7,056 bases of DNA from Acidobacteriaceae bacterium. GTDB taxonomy: Bacteria > Acidobacteriota > Terriglobia > Terriglobales > Acidobacteriaceae. The notes below the pieces were generated by a model. That model was not told the DNA's origin and did not search any database. It saw nothing but the letters and a program-made list of their open reading frames with translations. Made by a program: the position numbers and the translations under genes. This document shows, piece after piece, positions 1 to 4,338 of this stretch. The DNA is taken from contig PMGP01000446.1 of the NCBI GenBank assembly GCA_003156235.1, positions 13,521 through 20,576 of the forward strand, given 5' to 3'. The first letter of the stretch is position 1; each line of letters begins with the position of its first letter.

Positions 1-164
1 CTAGAACCCATCCGCTCTCTGTGCCCGGAGCTTACCCGGCGTCTCCGGCGGTACAGCTCCTGGATTGCCGAAAGACCAAGGTGCATGGCATATTCGCTGC
101 TCTGAGTAGTCCGAGAAGCAAACTCGTAGGGGATTATCGAAACCTGAGGACGCGCTGGCAAGTT
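1..164. other. Left-edge stretch without a supportable gene
   Basis: No gene is recognised here. On the + strand, frame 1 is open from the window edge to a TGA near 102 and frame 3 is open from the edge to a TGA near 188. Either could be the 3' end of a gene that starts outside the window. Neither translation resembles a family I know, and both lack the codon bias of the clear genes nearby. I read this as intergenic sequence or an unresolvable gene tail. Confidence 0.3.
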
Positions 165-202
165 AATTTACCGCAAAGTGAACGGTGAAATTTACTGTAA
201 AG
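165..202 (+). promoter_or_regulatory. Paired operator-like repeats AATTTACYGYAAAG
   Basis: Two 14-bp copies lie at 165-178 (AATTTACCGCAAAG) and 189-202 (AATTTACTGTAAAG). They are identical at 12 of 14 positions and are 24 bp apart start to start, a little over two helical turns. The second copy contains a perfect dyad, TTTAC-T-GTAAA (191-201); the first is an imperfect version of it. The second copy also overlaps the proposed -35 box of the downstream regulator gene. Two near-palindromes on one DNA face just upstream of a regulator gene fit a dimeric repressor or autoregulation site. The binding protein is unknown; the product of the 376-1707 gene is an obvious but unproven candidate. Confidence 0.4.
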
Positions 203-220
203 AGATGAATAAGTTATTAT
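191..220 (+). promoter_or_regulatory. Candidate sigma70-type promoter of the regulator gene
   Basis: TTTACT (191-196, 4 of 6 to the -35 consensus) is followed after 18 bp by TATTAT (215-220, 5 of 6 to the -10 consensus), within the most AT-rich stretch of the left region. Transcription would start near 228 and give a leader of about 150 nt before the ATG at 376. The -10 region also contains the dyad AATAAGTTATT (208-218) and the inverted repeat TTATTA/TAATAA (214-219 and 225-230, 5-nt loop). AT-rich DNA produces promoter-like hexamers by chance, so this is tentative. Confidence 0.35.
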
Positions 221-259
221 ATTGTAATAATATACAGCATTTATCTCCAGGAGAAGGTT

Positions 260-292
260 AAACTGGAGGAACGTCATCTGGAGCCAGTTTTT
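260..292 (+). terminator. Leader hairpin with T-run, terminator or attenuator-like
   Basis: AAACTGG (260-266) pairs perfectly with CCAGTTT (284-290) across a 17-nt loop, and the 3' arm runs into five consecutive Ts (288-292). The 5' arm and loop contain the SD-like GGAGG (265-269), which has no ATG, GTG or TTG at a suitable distance. The structure would form in the leader between the proposed promoter and the regulator start. It could be a weak intrinsic terminator or attenuator, or the end of an upstream transcript. The stem is short and only three of seven pairs are GC, so it may not terminate efficiently. Confidence 0.3.
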
Positions 293-375
293 CAAGAGGC
301 CTCAAGTTCTTCCTTGCCTGAGAAGAACTGCCCGCGCTAGACTTGCAGGCGTCTACGGGCATACGGACACCACCC

Positions 376-1707
376 ATGGCTACTATTTTGAATCATCTGG
401 CGCAAGAAGCCGCGGATCAGCCAAGCGTAGAAGAACGGCGCGCTCTGATCGAGCGAGTGGCCGCCAGTGAGCATTTTATCCGCGCTGCACGGCTGCGTGA
501 TTTTCTGCTCTACGTCGGAAAACATTCTCTCAAAGACGGCAGCACGGAGATCCACGAACAGGAAATAGGCGCCAGGGTTTTTGGCAGACCCGCGACTTAT
601 GACACAAGCCAGGACAATATCGTCCGGGTCAATGCGACCGAGCTGAGAAAGCGCATCGAAGCATACTTTGCGTCGGAGGGCGCGCACGAGACTCTGATCC
701 TCGAAATTCCCCGTGGCGGATATAAGCCCATCTTTCGCCGCCGGCTTCCTGAGGTCGAGGGGCATCAGGCGTCAGCGCGCGAAGAACTCCTGCATTCGAC
801 TCCACCGCACCATGACTTGGATCGGACTCGTCCCCGTCTTCTTGCGCATATTCTGTGGGCCACCGTATGCTTGTTGCTCGCCATTGCCTGCGCGGTTCTC
901 TTTGAGCAGAATCGCGCGATGCATAAGACACTCCACCCTTGGGAGAACAAACCGGCGGTAGCGGCATTTTGGGGAGATTTTCTCCGCAATAATCAACAAA
1001 CTGATATCGTCTTGCCGGATGACTCGGCCAGTGTAATTGAAAACATCACCCACCATTCCATTACACTGGAGGATTATCTGAGCCGCAGTTTTCTCCAGCA
1101 GATCAAGTCGTCCGATTTCAGCGCCGACCGGAAAGCGGATTTGGACGAGGTCTTTAATCACAATCTGATTACTTTTGGCGGCGTTCTTGCCGCGCAGCGG
1201 ATTATTGCTCTCGACCCCTTCTCTCTTTCGCTGCACCTCACAGCCTCGCGCTTCTACGAGGCTGACTCTCTGAAGCGGGACAACGCGATTCTGATCGGCG
1301 GCAAGAAGGCCAATCCATGGGTTTTCCTCTTCGACGACCAACTCAACTTCAACCTGGATACCGCCGGAGCGGGTATGTTCGTTGTCAACAACCATCCCCA
1401 AGCCGGCGAGCAGGCCGTGTACACTGAGTCCTCCACGCAGAAGGGACCGGTTGGATACAGCGTTGTTGCCTACCTCCCCAATCCGAGTAGAACCGGCAAC
1501 ACAATCATCGTCGCGGGTACGGACTCAGATGCGTCCAGCGCAGCTGCCGAGTTCCTAACCTCCGAAGATCAATTGCAGAAGTTCCGCAACATCATTCACG
1601 CGGATCGCTTCCCTTACTTTGAGGTGCTACTTAAAACCTCTGAGATTCGCGGAACTTCATTCAACGCGGAAGTAGTCGCCTACAGAACCTATCCGACGCC
1701 TCGGTAA
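376..1707 (+). CDS. Membrane-anchored winged-helix transcriptional regulator
   Basis: This 443-residue protein appears to be a one-component regulator of the CadC/ToxR architecture. Residues 18-120 resemble an OmpR-like winged helix. A helix-rich start contains FIRAARLRDFLLYVG (34-48), the segment V83-Y97 (VRVNATELRKRIEAY) is a likely recognition helix, and LILEIPRGGYKPIF (107-120) is a likely beta-hairpin wing. A basic linker leads to one transmembrane helix at about 155-176, so residues 177-443 should lie outside the cytoplasmic membrane and act as the sensor. Its most recognisable motifs are ILIGGKKANPW (305-315) and IIVAGTD (377-383). I have seen this layout in many acidobacterial proteins of undefined ligand. 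The ATG at 376 is preferred because the protein then opens directly into the DNA-binding domain. The only in-frame alternative after the stop at 319-321 is a TTG at 343. No good SD precedes either start. Target genes and signal are unknown. It ends 74 bp from the convergent sulfatase-fold gene. Confidence 0.85.
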   Translation: MATILNHLAQEAADQPSVEERRALIERVAASEHFIRAARLRDFLLYVGKHSLKDGSTEIHEQEIGARVFGRPATYDTSQDNIVRVNATELRKRIEAYFASEGAHETLILEIPRGGYKPIFRRRLPEVEGHQASAREELLHSTPPHHDLDRTRPRLLAHILWATVCLLLAIACAVLFEQNRAMHKTLHPWENKPAVAAFWGDFLRNNQQTDIVLPDDSASVIENITHHSITLEDYLSRSFLQQIKSSDFSADRKADLDEVFNHNLITFGGVLAAQRIIALDPFSLSLHLTASRFYEADSLKRDNAILIGGKKANPWVFLFDDQLNFNLDTAGAGMFVVNNHPQAGEQAVYTESSTQKGPVGYSVVAYLPNPSRTGNTIIVAGTDSDASSAAAEFLTSEDQLQKFRNIIHADRFPYFEVLLKTSEIRGTSFNAEVVAYRTYPTPR

Positions 1708-1781
1708 TTTGGCCGCGGCTCGCCCTATTGCAATTTGAAACATAACTCACGCAATTCTGGAATCGCGATCACGCCCGGATC
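1708..1781. other. Short convergent intergenic gap
   Basis: This is the space between the stop codons of two convergent genes. It contains small palindromes, CCGCGG near 1712 and ATCGCGAT at 1762-1769, but no GC-rich stem followed by a T-run on either strand. I therefore cannot point to a convincing intrinsic terminator for either gene. Confidence 0.5.
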
Positions 1782-3533
1782 CTACATCGGGCTGACCGCG
1801 CGCGAGATCAGCAGCCTGTACTTGTTCTCTCGCTCGGCTTTCGATAGATCGCAATTGTTTTGCGCGCAATATCTCTGGCTGGTCAGGTAGTCGTAGATGA
1901 GCGAGGGAATGTTGTAGTGGTGGATGGTCTTGTGACGCACCACCTTGCCGTCCTCCACCACCACGATACGGTTCATGTGCGTGCTATCGTCGATGTTATT
2001 GAGGTAACGAAAATCCTTGTAGCTATTCGTTCCCTCGTTGAGTGGCGGCACATGGTCGGATACCAGGATGATCAGGCTCTCGGGATCGAGCTTGATCAGG
2101 GCGCGGATATAGCTGGCAATCGCTTGTGTGCGGTACCAATACTGGTTGGCGGCCCGCAGCAACTGCTGGTCGTCATGCGGTGCTTTCATCGACAGAACCA
2201 GCGGCCGCCGATCGGTGTCGATGTCGTGGGGCTCATGGCCGTACATGGTAAGCACGTAGTTGAAGATCGGCTGCTCAGGACGTTCCCGCAGCGTTCGCGC
2301 GATAAAGGCGAGATTCTGATTGAACAGATCCCCGTCGAACAAATACGTCTCGGCATCCGATGCGTTGCTCACCGTCAGGTAGGTATCGCGATCGCGCGAG
2401 TATTCAATCGGATAGTAAAGTTTATCGAACCCGATTCCGGTATAGGCCTTGGTGCTGTTGAAGTAGTCCGGCTGATAAGCGTTGCTGACGTAGGTTGCGT
2501 AACCGGCCTGATGCAGGATGCCGGGCATGCAACCCGCCGCATGACCGGTAAAAACATCGAACTCGATCTCGGAAAGCTCATTCAAAGCTGGCGCGCCGCA
2601 TAGCGCCTCGAACTCCGCCTGGGCGGTTCCGCCTCCGAAGACGGGCGAGATGGAAAACCCTTGCTCCTGTCCGACCAACTGCGCAAAATCGGGGTGTCGT
2701 GGATCCCTTGAAAAGGTGACTCCGCGAAAGAGCGTCGGATCTACCCAGCTTTCAAGTACGACCAGATACACGTTGTGACGATTACCGTTCTTGCGGATGA
2801 AATCCGCGCTGGCGCGTACCTCCTGGTCATACTCGCCACGCTTGCGGTAAGCGTTGGTCTGCTTGATCGCGACCCTGCGCGATGCTTCAAAATAAAGCAC
2901 CATGGTGAGACGGCCGTTGTCATTCACGCTCTGCGCATCGGAATATATCGCCACATCAAGACGCGCGAAATGAAGTCCGGAGAGTACCGCATTCGGGAAA
3001 AACTCCACCATCGCGGACCCAAGCAGCGCAAGCCCAGCTACGGTCAGCGCGCGCCAGTATCTTCGATAGTTGACGAAAGCAAGCAGCAGAGCAGGCGGCA
3101 TGCCCAGAGCCAGCATCAACCCCGCCTTCTTGGCGAATGGCAGCACCTTAAGAAGCTCAGGCAGGTTTCGGAGGTCGATGATGCGCAGCACGTCTCCGTA
3201 CGCAACGAAGAATACATCGCAGGCGACATAGGCCACCACGAGTGGCAGCGCAGCGACGAAGGCCGACAGCTTTCCCGGACGGAACGCGAAGTTAAACGCC
3301 CAATAAAGCGCCAGCAGAAGAGGCGCTTCAATAAGGAGGTGACAACGGAGCGGGTCTAGTCCGCTCTGCCTGCTTAGAATTTCAGAGAGCGCTTCCATGA
3401 AGATCAGGAAGACGAAATAGCGAATCCCCAGGCGGCGAATCTTGTCCCAGATCCAGGAAATGCATCGCCATAAACGAGAACGATTGTTTGCGGCCTTCCC
3501 AGGCGCGGGCACATCGCCGTTATGACTGCTCAT
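1782..3533 (-). CDS. LTA synthase-like sulfatase-fold membrane enzyme
   Basis: This 583-residue protein has the layout of the LtaS/OpgB (MdoB) branch of the alkaline phosphatase/sulfatase superfamily. Five likely transmembrane helices (about 35-53, 65-84, 89-113, 138-156, 162-180) precede an extracytoplasmic catalytic domain. Visible metal and active-site motifs are VYLVVLESW (Glu261), FGGGTAQAEFEALCG with Thr303 where LtaS has its nucleophile, YGHEPHD (His433), and VSDH (Asp493-His494). Known relatives transfer phosphoglycerol or phosphoethanolamine from phospholipids to a cell-envelope polymer. The substrate here cannot be read from sequence. A Gram-negative envelope would make periplasmic glucan or a lipid/polysaccharide acceptor more likely than lipoteichoic acid. 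The ATG at 3533 is chosen because codon use upstream of it is poor. In-frame alternatives are ATG 3623 and TTG 3632, which would add 30 or 33 residues of unremarkable sequence. None has a strong SD. A four-codon mini-ORF lies directly upstream in the same frame. Confidence 0.88.
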   Translation of the reverse strand: MSSHNGDVPAPGKAANNRSRLWRCISWIWDKIRRLGIRYFVFLIFMEALSEILSRQSGLDPLRCHLLIEAPLLLALYWAFNFAFRPGKLSAFVAALPLVVAYVACDVFFVAYGDVLRIIDLRNLPELLKVLPFAKKAGLMLALGMPPALLLAFVNYRRYWRALTVAGLALLGSAMVEFFPNAVLSGLHFARLDVAIYSDAQSVNDNGRLTMVLYFEASRRVAIKQTNAYRKRGEYDQEVRASADFIRKNGNRHNVYLVVLESWVDPTLFRGVTFSRDPRHPDFAQLVGQEQGFSISPVFGGGTAQAEFEALCGAPALNELSEIEFDVFTGHAAGCMPGILHQAGYATYVSNAYQPDYFNSTKAYTGIGFDKLYYPIEYSRDRDTYLTVSNASDAETYLFDGDLFNQNLAFIARTLRERPEQPIFNYVLTMYGHEPHDIDTDRRPLVLSMKAPHDDQQLLRAANQYWYRTQAIASYIRALIKLDPESLIILVSDHVPPLNEGTNSYKDFRYLNNIDDSTHMNRIVVVEDGKVVRHKTIHHYNIPSLIYDYLTSQRYCAQNNCDLSKAERENKYRLLISRAVSPM

Positions 3534-3632
3534 CTTCAACTGGTGACTCACTGGACCTGCCTTCCACTGATATATCCATCCTAAGGGAGAGTCCTCCGAT
3601 AGAGAAGGCAGCCTGTCAGACATTAGAGGCAA

Positions 3633-3644
3633 TCATAGCCGCAT
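3633..3644 (-). other. Four-codon leader ORF (Met-Arg-Leu-stop)
   Basis: On the minus strand, ATG CGG CTA TGA (3644 to 3633) is preceded by an SD-like AAGGAA (3660-3655) at 10 nt, the best-placed SD on this strand before the sulfatase-fold gene. Its TGA abuts a TTG (3632-3630), and the frame then runs on open into that gene. It could be a tiny regulatory leader with reinitiation at the TTG. It could also be the original N-terminus broken by a nonsense change or sequencing error, or simply chance. Confidence 0.3.
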
Positions 3645-3798
3645 CTGTAAATAATTCCTTTATTGTCGATTGTTTATGGTGAGGCGGCGGGAGTCGGATT
3701 ACGGAGCCGCATTGAAAACAAATAAGTTATTGAAAAAAATAGCCGCAATAATACGCAGGAAACGGTCAATACGCAGTTTCCAAGTACGCCACAAGTAC
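3635..3798. repeat. Cluster of short perfect repeats in divergent intergenic region
   Basis: The 361-bp gap between the divergent sulfatase-fold and SPASM genes contains several exact short repeats. ATAGCCGCA occurs at 3635-3643 and 3739-3747, with its core AGCCGCA a third time at 3705-3711. AATACGCAG occurs at 3750-3758 and 3768-3776, 18 bp apart. CAAGTAC occurs at 3781-3787 and 3792-3798, one helical turn apart. GGAAAC (3758-3763) and GTTTCC (3776-3781) form an inverted pair. AATAAGTTATT (3721-3731) also occurs at 208-218. The AT-rich core and spacing suggest a divergent control region with several protein-binding sites. No gene of credible quality is visible in the gap on either strand. 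Confidence 0.4.
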
Positions 3799-3894
3799 AT
3801 GGGATTCGGCAATCATAGTAAGGACAGTCGCTCAGGGCACTTACACTTCATAGTGCGTCAAAATTGCTGTGTCGTCTCAGGGAGCCATCGTTAG

Positions 3895-4146
3895 ATGAAC
3901 CCTTGCCTGAACTTGTCCAAACCAGCGGCGCGACCGCTCGATACCGGTTTTCGCGCAGCTTGGGAACATCTGCAGCACTTTGTGGACGACGCGCCGCCTC
4001 TCGGCTCCGTCTGCCTGGCTTGCGACATGCGAGGCTACTGTCCGCGCTGTCCGGCATGGTCGGCTATGGAAACTGGCACATTGACCGAGCCAGTGCCCTA
4101 TCTTTGCAGCATTTCCCGTGAGCGTTACGAGGGAATGCTGGCATAG
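3895..4146 (+). CDS. Stand-alone SPASM domain, fragment of a radical SAM enzyme
   Basis: The 83-residue product resembles only the C-terminal SPASM part of a radical SAM peptide- or protein-modifying enzyme. SPASM domains bind auxiliary iron-sulfur clusters. It starts MNPCLNLSKP and has cysteines at 4, 40, 43, 49, 52 and 71. The last five are spaced CX2CX5CX2CX18C, within CLACDMRGYCPRCPAWSAMETG (40-61). The GFRAAWEHL segment (18-26) is also typical of the region between the first cysteine and the cluster. The CX3CX2C radical SAM core of about 250 residues is absent. A TAG directly precedes the ATG, and I found no core-domain coding in other frames upstream. The start is still well formed: SD AGGGAG (3879-3884) lies 10 nt before the ATG. 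It is most likely a 5'-truncated remnant. A small standalone iron-sulfur protein is less likely but possible. Codon use is coding-like and GC-rich, unlike the AT-rich DNA just upstream. Confidence 0.65.
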   Translation: MNPCLNLSKPAARPLDTGFRAAWEHLQHFVDDAPPLGSVCLACDMRGYCPRCPAWSAMETGTLTEPVPYLCSISRERYEGMLA

Positions 4147-4158
4147 ACGCCGCATGGG

Positions 4159-4182
4159 AAACGCGGAGTAAGATGCGTTTTT
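4159..4182 (+). terminator. Weak terminator-like hairpin after the SPASM gene
   Basis: AAACGC (4159-4164) pairs with GCGTTT (4175-4180) over a 10-nt loop and is followed by two more Ts, 12 nt after the stop codon. The location suits a terminator, but the stem has only six pairs and the T-run is short. Confidence 0.3.
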
Positions 4183-4221
4183 CGGGATTTGTCGCTCTGG
4201 GGCGCTTTTCTAAAAAATAAT

Positions 4222-4238
4222 TGGATAATATTTATCCA
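4222..4238 (+). promoter_or_regulatory. 17-bp palindrome upstream of the SBBP gene
   Basis: TGGATAA (4222-4228) and TTATCCA (4232-4238) form a perfect 7-bp inverted repeat around TAT, in the AT-rich part of the 192-bp gap before the large secreted-protein gene. It is immediately followed by ATTTACAG (4238-4245). The size and symmetry suit a dimeric repressor or activator site. It also contains -10-like hexamers (GATAAT 4224-4229), but I found no well-spaced -35 partner. TTTACT (4246-4251) with TACTAT (4267-4272) is an alternative promoter, though its 15-bp spacer is short. Confidence 0.35.
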
Positions 4239-4326
4239 TTTACAGTTTACTTACGCGAATGGGGCGTACTATGCGAGGAGGAGCCCGACCCCCCGAGCTT
4301 CAACCAGACAACCAAACGGAGTGCAA

Positions 4327-4332
4327 AAGGAG
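4327..4332 (+). promoter_or_regulatory. Strong Shine-Dalgarno of the SBBP gene
   Basis: AAGGAG lies 6 nt before the ATG at 4339 and is the best ribosome binding site in the window. It fixes that start and suggests efficient translation. Confidence 0.75.
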
Positions 4333-4338
4333 ATATCT

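Noticed and set aside
209..340. Open plus-strand frame with SD-like AGGAG and GGAGG
   Set aside because: It is bounded by a TGA at 206-208 and a TAG at 338-340 and has no ATG, GTG or TTG start; only ATT or CTG could initiate. Not supported as a gene.
772..1401. Minus-strand ORF of about 209 codons inside the regulator gene
   Set aside because: It lies antisense to a gene with clear domain structure and its translation matches no family I recognise; treated as a shadow frame.
1708..1781. Bidirectional terminator between the convergent genes
   Set aside because: Only small palindromes without T-runs were found.
1860..2603. Plus-strand ORF of about 247 codons opposite the sulfatase-fold gene
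   Set aside because: It is antisense to the catalytic domain, whose motifs are plainly in the minus frame. The translation is rich in Val, Ile and His as expected from reading coding DNA backwards.
3635..3798. Possible CRISPR or plasmid-type iteron array
   Set aside because: The repeats are only 7-11 bp, of several different kinds and irregularly spaced; no replication initiator or cas gene is present.
3670..3894. Plus-strand ORF of 74 codons and overlapping frames between the divergent genes
   Set aside because: The sequence is AT-rich, Lys/Arg-biased, has no SD and shows no radical SAM core motif, so it neither looks like a gene nor completes the SPASM fragment.
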